Notes: generated from the sequence alone by a model not told the origin. 64,000 nt of DNA from Bacteroidia bacterium (GCA_014378485.1 JACMNO010000002.1:124001-188000); one strand, 5' to 3'; positions 27,960 through 36,224 are shown, counted from the first letter of the stretch. Numbers and translations: made by a program.

Positions 27960-28955
27960 ATGGGGTTTAAATTTTACTTATTTGTTTTTATAGTATTAAA
28001 TTTAAATACTAATGCAGGTACATGCACTGCAATAGCTTCCACAAATTTCACTTTAGCATCTACTTGGTCATGCGGATATGTGCCAACAGGTTATGACTAT
28101 ATTGTAATCCCATCAGGATTCACAGTCACCATCAATTCCGCTGTAAATTTAACCTCTGGTGGGCCGCCAAGCCCAACCAATACAATTTTAAATATTAGCG
28201 GAGTTTTGTTCTTTTCCGGAAATGCAAGCAAGTTAGATTTGGTTGCATCCGCAGCCATCATCATTAATACGGGCGGCAAAATAACAACCGACCAAAACAA
28301 TAGTTCCCAAAAAATAAATATCGGAACCGGACCTTCGGAATGGAATAGCAGTATGGGTAACCTTTCCGGTCCCTTACTTATATCAAATGATAATCTGCCT
28401 GTAGAATTAATTGATTTTTCGGGAACCTGCGTTGTTAACGGAGTTCAATTAAACTGGAGCACCGCCACTGAAGTAGACAATGAATATTTCCTGGTTGAAA
28501 AGAGTTTAAACGGAGCAGAGTGGCAGTTTGTTGCTAAAGTACAGGGAAATGGCACCACAGGAACTGTTCACAATTATATTCATACAGATTATGGGGTGAA
28601 TGCAAACGATTTAACTTATTATCGCTTATCACAGATAGATTATAATCAGACAAGCGAGGTTTTTAAAACCATCGACGTTAATTGCGATGATAACATTAAG
28701 GATCAAATGATATTATTTTCTAACCCGGCATCTACTGAGCTAAATATATTTTTCAGTGTAAAAAATACATCTTTAAATAGCATAATCAAATTGATAAACA
28801 ATATTGGACAAACTGTTATGGAAACAAAAATTGATTTGAATAAAGGCCTAAATTCTTTTGTATTTCCAATAGATTTAAACTCAGGCACATACCACGTCAT
28901 GTTTTCTTCTGAAAGTATTAGCCTGCCAAGCCAAAAACTTTTGATCCTAAAATAA
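27960..28955 (+). CDS. Secreted protein with T9SS C-terminal sorting domain
   Basis: A 331-residue surface or secreted protein. Signal peptide (MGFKFYLFVFIVLNLNTNA), then a G8-like or beta-helix-like N-terminal region (STWSCGYVPTGYDYIVIPSGFTVTI, NTILNISGVLFFSGN) typical of Bacteroidota surface proteins, a second beta domain (LIDFSGTCVVNGVQLNWSTATEVDNEYFLVEKS) that precedes many sorting domains, and a T9SS type A sorting domain (ILFSNPASTELNIFF to the end QKLLILK). The ATG at 27960 follows the TATCTTTG box (27911-27918) by 42 bp and gives a good signal peptide; the upstream ATG at 27894 lies before that box. Ligand or substrate unknown. Confidence 0.8.
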   Translation: MGFKFYLFVFIVLNLNTNAGTCTAIASTNFTLASTWSCGYVPTGYDYIVIPSGFTVTINSAVNLTSGGPPSPTNTILNISGVLFFSGNASKLDLVASAAIIINTGGKITTDQNNSSQKINIGTGPSEWNSSMGNLSGPLLISNDNLPVELIDFSGTCVVNGVQLNWSTATEVDNEYFLVEKSLNGAEWQFVAKVQGNGTTGTVHNYIHTDYGVNANDLTYYRLSQIDYNQTSEVFKTIDVNCDDNIKDQMILFSNPASTELNIFFSVKNTSLNSIIKLINNIGQTVMETKIDLNKGLNSFVFPIDLNSGTYHVMFSSESISLPSQKLLILK

Positions 28956-28972
28956 TTTTATTCAAATTATTT

Positions 28973-29009
28973 AAACCCCTGAACAATTATTCAGGGGTTT
29001 TCTTTTTTA
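28973..29009 (+). terminator. Rho-independent terminator
   Basis: AAACCCCTGAA and TTCAGGGGTTT form a perfect 11-bp stem with loop CAATTA, followed by TCTTTTTT. Confidence 0.92.
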
Positions 29010-29050
29010 TATTTTTTTTAATTTACTAATAATTAGCAGGTTAATAAAAA

Positions 29051-29086
29051 TTATAACATTATATGTTGCAACATCTAATGTTATAA
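29051..29086. promoter_or_regulatory. Nested/tandem dyad operator before yceI
   Basis: A 36-bp near perfect palindrome: TTATAACATTA (29051-29061), central ATGTTGCAACAT (29063-29074), TAATGTTATAA (29076-29086); 34 of 36 bases are symmetric. It can also be read as two side-by-side 13-bp sites AACAT-N3-ATGTT (29055-29067 and 29070-29082). It covers the TTG box of the yceI promoter. The nearby MarR gene is the obvious candidate repressor, by inference. Confidence 0.8.
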
Positions 29087-29096
29087 CGTATATTTG
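29066..29096 (+). promoter_or_regulatory. Promoter of yceI
   Basis: TTG at 29066-29068, 20 bp spacer, TATATTTG at 29089-29096: a full match to the Bacteroidota promoter. The start codon is 34 bp downstream. Confidence 0.8.
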
Positions 29097-29130
29097 TATT
29101 TAAATAATTTATAACCTCACAAAACAATTT

Positions 29131-29727
29131 ATGAAATCAACATTTAAAACATTAATCGCTTTAGCGGCGATCACATTAAGTGCAAAAGCACAAACTAACT
29201 GGAATGTGGATGCATCACATAGTAAATTAGGCTTTGCAGTAACGCATATGATGGTAAGCGAAACTGAAGGCAGATTTAATATTTATGAAGGAAAAGTATC
29301 CTCAAAAGCTGATATGGACTTTACAGATGCTACTATTAATTTTTCAGTTGATGCCGCAAGTGTTAATACAAACGATGAAAAAAGAGATGGTCATTTAAAA
29401 AGCGCTGACTTTTTTGATGTGGCAAAATACCCTAAAATTACTTTTGTAAGTAAATCAATGAAACTGGGGAAAGTAAAAGGTACTTATACTTTAGTTGGTG
29501 ATTTAACCATGCATGGTGTTACAAAATCAGTTTCTTTAGTTGCTATTGGCGCTTCTAAAATTGTAAAAGATCCATACGGAATGGAGCGTTATGCTTTTAA
29601 AGTTACAGGTATTATTAACCGTAAAGATTTTGGACTTACTTATAACTCTGTTTTAGAAGCAGGAGGAGTTGCTTTAAGTGAAGAGGTAAGATTGGATATT
29701 AAAGTAGAGATTACAAAAGCAAAATAA
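29131..29727 (+). CDS. YceI family periplasmic lipid-binding protein
   Basis: A 198-residue exported lipocalin-like protein. Signal peptide MKSTFKTLIALAAITLSAKA, then the complete YceI domain: WNVDASHSKLGFAVTHMMVSETEGRF, DATINFSVDAASVNTNDEKRDGHLKSADFFDV, PKITFVSKSM and GDLTMHGVTKSVSL. The family binds polyisoprenoids such as ubiquinone precursors in the periplasm and often responds to stress. Its promoter is overlapped by a strong dyad operator and a MarR-type gene follows, which suggests single-gene repression control. A long hairpin follows the stop codon. Confidence 0.93.
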   Translation: MKSTFKTLIALAAITLSAKAQTNWNVDASHSKLGFAVTHMMVSETEGRFNIYEGKVSSKADMDFTDATINFSVDAASVNTNDEKRDGHLKSADFFDVAKYPKITFVSKSMKLGKVKGTYTLVGDLTMHGVTKSVSLVAIGASKIVKDPYGMERYAFKVTGIINRKDFGLTYNSVLEAGGVALSEEVRLDIKVEITKAK

Positions 29728-29747
29728 TTTTACGCCACTAAGTCCCA

Positions 29748-29791
29748 AAGCCATAAAGCCACTAAGAAAAAACTTGGTGGCTTTATGGCTT
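29748..29791 (+). terminator. Long hairpin after yceI
   Basis: AAGCCATAAAGCCAC and GTGGCTTTATGGCTT form a perfect 15-bp stem with a 14-nt loop. The T-rich tail is weak, so it may act as terminator or mRNA-stabilising hairpin. The arms resemble the GCCACTAAG-type intergenic repeats of Bacteroidota. Confidence 0.6.
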
Positions 29792-29885
29792 ACTTGCATT
29801 TATTTTAATACTATATAGTCGTTAAACTTCTAAGAAAAACTTAGTATATTCGTTTCTTAGTAGCATTTTTTTATTTGAATAATAA

Positions 29886-30335
29886 TTGAAACTGGAAGAC
29901 GAAATACATCAAAAAAAATTTAAAAGCATTCAGCAAAAATTAATGCTAAATCTAGTATACACCACAAACTGGATTACTTCAAAGCAGGGTGCTTTTTTTA
30001 AAGATTCCGATATAACTATTCAGCAGTATAATGTATTGCGCATTTTAAGAGGCCAGTACCCAAACACCTGTAATCTTAAAGTGATAAAGGAACGTATGTT
30101 AGACAGAATGAGTGATGCCTCGCGGATTGTGGATAAACTAAATACTAAAAAATTATTATTGAGAAGAGAGTGCCCTAATGACAGAAGAAGTGTTGATGTT
30201 ATTATTACTGACAAAGGACTTGAACTTCTTCAGTCGCTGGATCATGTAGATGACCTTGCAAAGCAAACTCTAAAATCTTTATCCACAGAAGAGATCAATA
30301 CTCTTAATGATCTTTTGGATAAATTAAGGGATTAA
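29886..30335 (+). CDS. MarR family transcriptional regulator
   Basis: A 149-residue winged-helix repressor. The MarR core is visible: DITIQQYNVLRILRGQYPNTCNL, recognition region IKERMLDRMSDASRIVDKLNTKKLLLRRECPNDRRSVDVIITDKG, and dimer helices at both ends. The frame has a stop just upstream and no ATG before residue 20, so the TTG at 29886 is the likely start. It most likely controls the yceI gene just upstream, whose promoter carries a dyad operator; MarR-YceI neighbours recur in Bacteroidota. An inverted repeat CTAAG-A5-CTTAG lies before this gene and may serve autoregulation. Confidence 0.88.
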   Translation: MKLEDEIHQKKFKSIQQKLMLNLVYTTNWITSKQGAFFKDSDITIQQYNVLRILRGQYPNTCNLKVIKERMLDRMSDASRIVDKLNTKKLLLRRECPNDRRSVDVIITDKGLELLQSLDHVDDLAKQTLKSLSTEEINTLNDLLDKLRD

Positions 30336-30386
30336 TTATCCTTTTCCTCCTTTTATCTTCTGATTTAATGTACTAATTTTGTTTTC

Positions 30387-30971
30387 ATGTTAGGACTAAA
30401 ACTAGAAACAGACCCTCGCTGGGTTAATATCGTAGAAAAAAATATTGAAGAGATCTTAACAGATCATGCTTATTGTGAGCAGAAAGCTGCATCTAACGCA
30501 CTTTCTATTATGATTGGTTTTCCGTACCATACAGATTTGGTAGATGAAATGGTAAAATTAGCTAAAGAAGAATTATCTCATTTTGAAATGGTTCATCAAA
30601 AAATCAAAGACCGTGGATTTAAACTTGGTTTCGAAAGAAAAGATGAATATGTTGGTGAGTTGTATAAATTTATGCGCAAAGGTCATCAAAAAGAAATTGT
30701 ATTGATTGACCGGTTACTTTTTGGAGCAATGATTGAAGCAAGGAGTTGCGAACGTTTCAAAATATTATCAGAACAGATAAATGATGAAGACTTAAAAACA
30801 TTTTATAAAGACCTAATGATCAGTGAAGCAACGCATTACACCCTTTTTATTGGATTTGCACGAAAATATGGGAACCATGTGGAAGATATTGAGAAAAGAT
30901 GGCAACAATGGCTGAATTTTGAAGCAGATTTAATAAAGAAATTTGGTAAAAAAGAGACAATCCACGGGTAA
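30387..30971 (+). CDS. miaE: tRNA-(ms2io6A)-hydroxylase MiaE
   Basis: A 194-residue diiron enzyme that hydroxylates the isopentenyl side chain of ms2i6A at tRNA position 37. Four-helix ferritin-like fold with the iron-binding pattern: CEQKAASNAL with a glutamate, KEELSHFEMVH (E-x-x-H), then GAMIEARSCERF and SEATHYTLFI (E-x-x-H). Length is normal for the Bacteroidota form. Fifty bp after the MarR gene; co-transcription possible but no functional link is known. Confidence 0.93.
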   Translation: MLGLKLETDPRWVNIVEKNIEEILTDHAYCEQKAASNALSIMIGFPYHTDLVDEMVKLAKEELSHFEMVHQKIKDRGFKLGFERKDEYVGELYKFMRKGHQKEIVLIDRLLFGAMIEARSCERFKILSEQINDEDLKTFYKDLMISEATHYTLFIGFARKYGNHVEDIEKRWQQWLNFEADLIKKFGKKETIHG

Positions 30972-31090
30972 ATTTTATATAAAAAATTACCTTATTAAAT
31001 TGGTTGAAGTCTCTAACAACCAATAAAATCTAGTTACAAATCTGTATTTTCTTTGAATTTTATTTTATTTAGAACAATTCTAAATATTAA

Positions 31091-31138
31091 AATACCCGCT
31101 AGTGGGTATTGGCATATCAAAAAAACATTATAAATTTG
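31091..31138 (+). promoter_or_regulatory. Promoter with AATACCC/GGGTATT palindrome
   Basis: TTG (31109-31111), 19 bp, TAAATTTG (31131-31138): a textbook Bacteroidota promoter. A 20-bp palindrome (31091-31110; AATACCC, centre GCTAGT, GGGTATT) ends on the TTG box, as an activator or repressor site would. It drives the small lipoprotein at 31162. Confidence 0.75.
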
Positions 31139-31161
31139 CCTAAACTTTTAAAAACTTAAAA

Positions 31162-31365
31162 ATGAAAAAAATTACTTTATTAGCAGCAGTTATTCTTGTT
31201 GCATCTTTTGCTTCTTGCAAAAAAGTTCGTAACTGTAAATGTACTTATTCTGATGGGTCTACAATTACGGTATCTTCAGGAGTTAAATTAAGCAAAAAAG
31301 ATGGTAAAACTTGGTGTGAAGGAAGTACTAGTGGTTACTCTGGAATGTCTTGTCAATTACAATAA
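31162..31365 (+). CDS. Small cysteine-rich lipoprotein
   Basis: A 67-residue precursor with a lipoprotein signal (MKKITLLAAVILVASFASC, lipobox ending at C19) followed by KKVRNCKCTYSDGST and a C-terminal half with two more cysteines, so disulfides are likely. The next gene encodes another small lipoprotein that starts the mature part in the same way (CKKxRxCxC), suggesting a small paralogous pair. Function unknown. It has its own promoter and a strong terminator, so it is a separate and probably well expressed unit. Confidence 0.8.
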   Translation: MKKITLLAAVILVASFASCKKVRNCKCTYSDGSTITVSSGVKLSKKDGKTWCEGSTSGYSGMSCQLQ

Positions 31366-31385
31366 TAATTTTTACAAATTATTAT

Positions 31386-31420
31386 AAAAAAGCTGTTATA
31401 TTTATAACAGCTTTTTTTTT
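31386..31420 (+). terminator. Rho-independent terminator
   Basis: AAAAAAGCTGTTAT pairs with ATAACAGCTTTTTT; a run of T follows. Confidence 0.92.
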
Positions 31421-31466
31421 GTAGAAACCCATAGCGCTCATTCAAAAAAAATTAAGTTTAAATAAC

Positions 31467-31763
31467 ATGAAAAAAAATACCTTATTTGCGCTTTTATTTA
31501 TCATGATCGTTATGACTTCATGCAAAAAAGAAAGAACCTGTACCTGCGAATCAACTATTGTATCTTCAACAGGAATCACCGGTGGCATCGGGTATATTGA
31601 TTCGGGGCCATTTGCTACACAAACAGATAAAACGATTATGCCTAAAGTTTCCAAAAAAACAGCCCAGGCTAATTGCACTTCTAATGAAGATACGAAAACC
31701 CAAACAGAAACTAACGGTGATACAAAAACTCAGATCATAAAAAGAGACTGTGTTTTAAAGTAA
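31467..31763 (+). CDS. Small lipoprotein
   Basis: A 98-residue precursor with lipobox MTSC (C19), then KKERTCTCESTIVSS, which resembles the start of the mature 31162 protein (CKK-R-CxC). The middle is glycine- and threonine-rich and the end holds KTAQANCTSNEDTKTQTETNG ... KRDCVLK. Four or more cysteines suggest disulfides outside the membrane. I know no family. Terminator downstream at 31784. Confidence 0.78.
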   Translation: MKKNTLFALLFIMIVMTSCKKERTCTCESTIVSSTGITGGIGYIDSGPFATQTDKTIMPKVSKKTAQANCTSNEDTKTQTETNGDTKTQIIKRDCVLK

Positions 31764-31783
31764 AATAATTGCTTAATAATGTT

Positions 31784-31815
31784 AAAAAAGTTGCCACCTG
31801 GTAGCTTTTTTTTTT
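31784..31815 (+). terminator. Rho-independent terminator
   Basis: An AGUUGCC/GGUAGCU stem with G-U pairs and an ACCU loop sits between A and T runs. Confidence 0.75.
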
Positions 31816-31870
31816 GATCCTCATTTCACTATTAAATAAATGGTAAATTCGCCAAGCCATAAACGCTAAT

Positions 31871-32812
31871 ATGAAACATATCGCCGTTAAAATTTCTTTT
31901 TTTATTCTTAGTTCTTTAATGGGTCTTGTATTCCTTTACAGCGCTTACACGAAATTATATCCAATTGAACCCTTTGAATATACATTTGTAGATTTGGGAT
32001 TTGGAGGATGGCGCCTTGCTCCGTTCATTGCCAGGTTTATGATAGGTCTTGAGTTTTTCATAGGGCTTCTTTTAATCTTCGGGCTTTATATTAAACGCTT
32101 TACTATTAAACTAACCATTGGTTCTTTACTTTTCTTTTCTGTTTACCTTATTTTTGTAATGATCAATGAAGGTAATAACGGAAACTGTGGTTGTTTTGGA
32201 ACCGCTATTGTGATGACACCACTTCAGGCCTTAATAAAAAATGGAGTTATGATTGTGTTATCTGTCATTATCTTTAAGTTTTATGATGGACTTAATTATA
32301 AAAAAGTTGGGAAATGGCTCTTCTGGGTTCTATTCTTAACCTCATTTGTAATGCCTCACATTTTAAATTATGTGGACATCGATTATTCTGAAGCGTATTT
32401 AACCAAAAAAGAAGATTCTTTTAAATTGGAAATGGATAGTATTTTTAAAGATGCTAAAATTCATACTCCACCCAAATCATTAAGTGAAGGAAAGCATATT
32501 ATTGCTTTTATGAGCTTAAGCTGCCCTCATTGCAGGGTAGCTGCAAAGAAATTAAGGCTGATGAAAGAAAAAAATCCCAACATTTCTATTTACTTAATTT
32601 TAAATGGTGATTACAAAAAAATACAGCCATTTTTTGAAGATACAAAAGCCCATAACATCGATTACTGCATTTTAAACGGAAGAAATTTTGTTTACCTCGC
32701 TGGCCTTGATATGCCTGCTATATATATGGTAAACAATTCAGTGGTTGAACATTGGGTTAATTATATTAACCTTGATCAATCTGAGATTGAAAAATGGCTA
32801 GCAAAGCCCTGA
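31871..32812 (+). CDS. MauE/DoxX-type membrane protein fused to thioredoxin-like domain
   Basis: A 313-residue inner-membrane protein. Residues 1-165 have about five hydrophobic helices of the MauE/DoxX type (LMGLVFLYSAYTKLYPIEPFEY; NCGCFG at about 102-107), a pattern tied to disulfide formation. The C-terminal part (about 195-313) is a thioredoxin-like fold with CPHC (about 221-224, in SLSCPHCRVAAKK) and the cis-proline segment LDMPAIYMV. It probably moves electrons to or from exported cysteines; the two cysteine-rich lipoproteins just upstream may be clients, by inference from position only. Confidence 0.85.
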   Translation: MKHIAVKISFFILSSLMGLVFLYSAYTKLYPIEPFEYTFVDLGFGGWRLAPFIARFMIGLEFFIGLLLIFGLYIKRFTIKLTIGSLLFFSVYLIFVMINEGNNGNCGCFGTAIVMTPLQALIKNGVMIVLSVIIFKFYDGLNYKKVGKWLFWVLFLTSFVMPHILNYVDIDYSEAYLTKKEDSFKLEMDSIFKDAKIHTPPKSLSEGKHIIAFMSLSCPHCRVAAKKLRLMKEKNPNISIYLILNGDYKKIQPFFEDTKAHNIDYCILNGRNFVYLAGLDMPAIYMVNNSVVEHWVNYINLDQSEIEKWLAKP

Positions 32813-32816
32813 TCAT

Positions 32817-33506
32817 TTAAAGCATTTCTTTTAACTGAATTAACCGATCAATGCGGTAGAAATTTTTATCAGTGTTTTCTTTTGGGGTTGCTGATAAATA
32901 AACCGCCTTCCATTTTGCATTTAAAGCCCCGATAATATCCGCTTCATAATTATCGCCTATCATCACGCACTCATGGTTTTTCGCTCCTGTAAACTCTTGT
33001 GCTAAATTAAAAATCCGTAGGTCCGGTTTATTAAAACCATGTTCTTCCGAAATGATGACTTGCTTAAAGAATGGTTTGAGCTTACATGCATCAAGCTTAA
33101 TATGCTGAACTTCTTTAAAGCCATTGGTAATAATATGCAGATGATATCTATCCTTTAAATATTCAAGTACTTCAGCTGCATCTTCCACCAAATGTGTTTT
33201 ATATGGAGAGAGTTTCAAATAATCATCTGCCCATACATGAGCTAAATCAAGATTATCATATTTAAAATGCAAAAAAGCTTTATGAAACCTTTGGAAACGC
33301 AGTTCCTCTTTAGTAGTTTGATTGAGACTATATAAATGCCACAGCTCATGATTGATAGATTCATAAATTGTTATGAAATCTAAAAAATCTACCTGGCAGT
33401 GTTCCAGAATATCATGCTCTAAAAACATATGCAATAGAGCTTCTCTCGAGTTTTTTTCAAAATCCCACAGCGTATTGTCTAGGTCAAAAAATATGTGCTT
33501 TATCAG
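32817..33506 (-). CDS. HAD family phosphatase, YjjG-type nucleotidase, with apparent CUG start
   Basis: A 229-residue haloacid-dehalogenase phosphatase close to the YjjG/YfnB group of (non-canonical) pyrimidine nucleotidases. The nucleophile motif DLDNTLWDF lies at the extreme N-terminus; ITNGF is motif II, ISEEHGFNKPD has the motif III lysine, and MIGDNYEADIIGA is motif IV. The first ATG (33434) would remove the nucleophile, so the start must be upstream. There is no ATG, GTG or TTG in frame; CTG at 33504-33506, one base after the stop of the GSCFA gene, gives the family's usual start (M-IKHIFFDLDNT). It is either a CUG start or an A-to-C error in the sequence. Confidence 0.85.
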   Translation of the reverse strand: MIKHIFFDLDNTLWDFEKNSREALLHMFLEHDILEHCQVDFLDFITIYESINHELWHLYSLNQTTKEELRFQRFHKAFLHFKYDNLDLAHVWADDYLKLSPYKTHLVEDAAEVLEYLKDRYHLHIITNGFKEVQHIKLDACKLKPFFKQVIISEEHGFNKPDLRIFNLAQEFTGAKNHECVMIGDNYEADIIGALNAKWKAVYLSATPKENTDKNFYRIDRLIQLKEML

Positions 33507-33507
33507 T

Positions 33508-34491
33508 TTAATTTTCGTAAATATTAAAATACTGTAATTCTTTTTTAAGGTTTAACCAGGGGTATTCCAATTGAAGGGCTAAACACTTTTCATAAAAACC
33601 TTTTTTAAATTTAATAGATGTCGGGCTTAATTGATCAAATAAACGATGATTAAAGGCCTGTTGAATTTGCATTACCCTTTCGTTAATGGAGCAGGTAACT
33701 TCATTAAAATAAACTTCCGAAAAACGCTTCCATACATAATCAATAGCTTGCTTATTTGGATGCGCCATATCTGATTCATAAAAGCGGTAATCCCGTAAAT
33801 CGTCCGATACAATTTCATATGCAGGAAAATAAACACAATTCTTATTATCTTTCACTAACTGATGCACGGATTGTATGAGGATGGATTTACTTAAACTGTT
33901 CTCCACTACTCCATCCCTTAAATGTTTCACCGGTGAAACCGTATATAATACGTTAAGTTCGGCATTAAATTGATGAAGTATTTTTAATAAAGCGCTTTGT
34001 TCAGAAACTATGTCTGTTGGTTCCAATAATTGCTTTTCAAATAATGACTGTGGCAATTTATGGCAATTGGAAACTATTATATTTTGAGCTGAATGGCGGT
34101 AAGCATAAGCAGAACCAAAGGTGATAACTAACCATTTTGCGGATTTTATTTTCTCATGCCAGGTATCAATGATCCCGTTTAAGGTATTCAGTATTTCTTC
34201 TTTAGTGGAAGCTGAAATAGAACTATGAGATTCAAAACTGATCCACTTCCCATCATACTGCAATACATCTCTATCTGTAAAATAGTTTTTGTTTACAATG
34301 CGGTTTATTCCTTTTGCAATACTTGAAGGGTTAAAAACAATTCCAAAGGGATTTGAATCAACTTTAAATTTATGATCACTTAATTTTAGTCCAATATTCT
34401 CACTAAAACAAGAGCCAATCAATAACACATGATCTTCATGAATTATCTTTTTTAGGCTGACAGCCGGTTTATAATTTAAGTGAAATTGCAT
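33508..34491 (-). CDS. GSCFA domain protein
   Basis: A 327-residue protein of the GSCFA family, named for the motif seen here as LLIGSCFSENIG (residues 24-35). The fold is SGNH-hydrolase-like, with a glycine-serine block near the start, a central VITFGSAYAYR and a C-terminal SDMAHPNKQAIDYVW holding a conserved D-x-x-H. Members are thought to be acyl-esterases or acyltransferases, but no substrate is proven. No signal peptide. It shares a strand with the HAD gene, which starts right at its stop codon, so the two are probably translated together. Confidence 0.88.
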   Translation of the reverse strand: MQFHLNYKPAVSLKKIIHEDHVLLIGSCFSENIGLKLSDHKFKVDSNPFGIVFNPSSIAKGINRIVNKNYFTDRDVLQYDGKWISFESHSSISASTKEEILNTLNGIIDTWHEKIKSAKWLVITFGSAYAYRHSAQNIIVSNCHKLPQSLFEKQLLEPTDIVSEQSALLKILHQFNAELNVLYTVSPVKHLRDGVVENSLSKSILIQSVHQLVKDNKNCVYFPAYEIVSDDLRDYRFYESDMAHPNKQAIDYVWKRFSEVYFNEVTCSINERVMQIQQAFNHRLFDQLSPTSIKFKKGFYEKCLALQLEYPWLNLKKELQYFNIYEN

Positions 34492-34506
34492 GAGTTAAAA
34501 TTAAAC

Positions 34507-34538
34507 AAAAAAGGATTCGCTGTTAACGAATCCTTTTT
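34507..34538. terminator. Terminator after ndk
   Basis: AAAAAGGATTCG pairs perfectly with CGAATCCTTTTT around CTGTTAA; it works for the minus-strand ndk transcript. Confidence 0.88.
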
Positions 34539-34557
34539 GTTAAAATATAATCTTTAT

Positions 34558-34977
34558 TTAGAAACGCTCCGTCTGTGAAAAGAAAAAGTTAGCTTCAATG
34601 TTAGCATTCTCATCACTGTCCGATCCATGAACTGCATTAGCTGCAATTGATTTGGCGAATAATTTACGGATAGTTCCTTCATCTGCTTTAGTAGGATCTG
34701 TTGCACCAATCAATGTTCTGTATTCTGCCACAGCATTATCTTTCGATAATACAGCAGCTACAATTGGTCCATTGCTCATATAATCCACTAGTTCGCCATA
34801 AAAAGGGCGTTCTTTATGAACTTCATAAAATTTACCGGCTGTTTCTTTGCTTAATTTCATGTATTTCATAGCTACAATTTTAAAACCTGATTGGTTTATT
34901 TTCGCTAAGATTGGTCCGATGTTATTAGCTTCAACTGCATCGGGTTTAATCATTGTAAATGTGATATTTCCTGCCAT
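34558..34977 (-). CDS. ndk: Nucleoside diphosphate kinase
   Basis: A 139-residue enzyme that moves the gamma phosphate of ATP to NDPs through a phosphohistidine. The family signature NAVHGSDS contains the active histidine (near residue 116); TMIKPDAV at the start, [15 protein letters not shown] and [15 protein letters not shown] are the other conserved blocks. Full length, no additions. Followed by a strong terminator, so a single-gene unit. Confidence 0.97.
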   Translation of the reverse strand: MAGNITFTMIKPDAVEANNIGPILAKINQSGFKIVAMKYMKLSKETAGKFYEVHKERPFYGELVDYMSNGPIVAAVLSKDNAVAEYRTLIGATDPTKADEGTIRKLFAKSIAANAVHGSDSDENANIEANFFFSQTERF

Positions 34978-35060
34978 AATAATTTTTTAGGATGCAAAGA
35001 TACAAATATTGTGATTATATCAAATTTTTGATGAGCCTGATCATTGCAACTATTTTTATT

Positions 35061-35165
35061 TGGGCGTTACCCTCGTAACCTCGGGCCAGGCTTTACGTTC
35101 CTCACGCCAAGGCGTGATTTGAAAGAGACAGGCAAAAAGTATTTCCATTTCAATTCTTAACGCAG
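35061..35165 (+). repeat. Dispersed intergenic repeat, copy C
   Basis: GGGCGTTACCCTCGTAACCT, then GGGCCAGGCTTTACGTT, CTCACGCCAAGGCGTGATT and TTCTTAACGCAG match copy A (8361) in order and orientation, with about 16 fewer bases. Confidence 0.6.
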
Positions 35166-35204
35166 CTCAATAAAATAACTAAATTTACAACTCAAATAAA
35201 AATC

Positions 35205-36224
35205 ATGCAAAAAGATTCCTTCCCAAAATTCAGGGCCTTATTAAAAAAATCTGAGAATATTGTTATTGTCACACATTATAATCCTGATGGTGATGCCATG
35301 GGATCTTCACTGGCCTTGTATAATTATCTGATCAAAACAGGAAAGAACGTAACCGTTATCACCCCTAACGAATATCCTGAATTTTTGCACTGGTTACCGG
35401 GACATAAAAAAGTAATGGCTTTCAGTAAAAATCAAAAAAAAGCGGCCATACTTATTTCTAAAAGCGACCTGATCTTTACACTCGATTTTAATAACTATTC
35501 AAGACTTGAAGGACTTGGCGAATTGCTCGCAAATTCTGATGCAAAAAAAATACTGATTGATCATCATCAGCAACCTGATAACTACGCAGCGCTGATGTTC
35601 CATGACGTGAAAGCCTGTTCTACCTGCGAATTGGTTCATGAATTTATTGTTGGATTAGGTGGGAAAAAATTAATTGACAAAGATATTGCCGCGTGTTTAT
35701 ATACAGGGATCATGACCGATACCGGCTCTTTCAGGTATGATAGTGTAACACCTAACACGCACCTCATATTATCTGATCTTCTTGCAACAGGTTTAAAACC
35801 CAGTGATATCCATTCTGCTGTTTACGATACCTATAATGAAAGCCGTATGAAATTATTAGGATATTGTCTTTCAGAAAAAATGGTGGTGCTACATGATATT
35901 CACACTGCATATATCTCCTTATCAGAAAAAGAACTACAAAAATTTAGTCACCAAAAAGGAGACTCAGAAGGAATTGTGAATTACCCCTTTGCCATTAAAG
36001 GCATCCGATTCTGTGCCTTTTTTGCAGAAAGTGAAGGCAAAATAAAAATATCGTTTCGCAGCAAAGGAAGTTTTGATGTGAACCAGTTTGCCCGCAAATA
36101 TTTTAATGGAGGCGGCCATATCAACGCAGCCGGTGGCAGAGGAAATGTGAACGACCTGCAAAAAACCGTTGATGAATTTTTGAGCCTGTTACCGCTTTAC
36201 AAAAAAGAGATTTTAAAGAAATAA
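35205..36224 (+). CDS. nrnA: DHH/DHHA1 phosphoesterase, NrnA type (nanoRNase / pAp phosphatase)
   Basis: A 339-residue enzyme that degrades very short RNA and in many species also dephosphorylates pAp. DHH-domain motifs: VTHYNPDGDAMGSSLA (motif I, D-G-D), FTLDFNNYSRLEG (motif II), LIDHHQQPDNYA (the DHH) and MTDTGSFRYDS (motif IV). The C-terminal DHHA1 domain ends with FNGGGHINAAGG, the substrate-binding GGGH. Cytoplasmic. It has a dispersed repeat upstream and is alone on its strand. Confidence 0.93.
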   Translation: MQKDSFPKFRALLKKSENIVIVTHYNPDGDAMGSSLALYNYLIKTGKNVTVITPNEYPEFLHWLPGHKKVMAFSKNQKKAAILISKSDLIFTLDFNNYSRLEGLGELLANSDAKKILIDHHQQPDNYAALMFHDVKACSTCELVHEFIVGLGGKKLIDKDIAACLYTGIMTDTGSFRYDSVTPNTHLILSDLLATGLKPSDIHSAVYDTYNESRMKLLGYCLSEKMVVLHDIHTAYISLSEKELQKFSHQKGDSEGIVNYPFAIKGIRFCAFFAESEGKIKISFRSKGSFDVNQFARKYFNGGGHINAAGGRGNVNDLQKTVDEFLSLLPLYKKEILKK

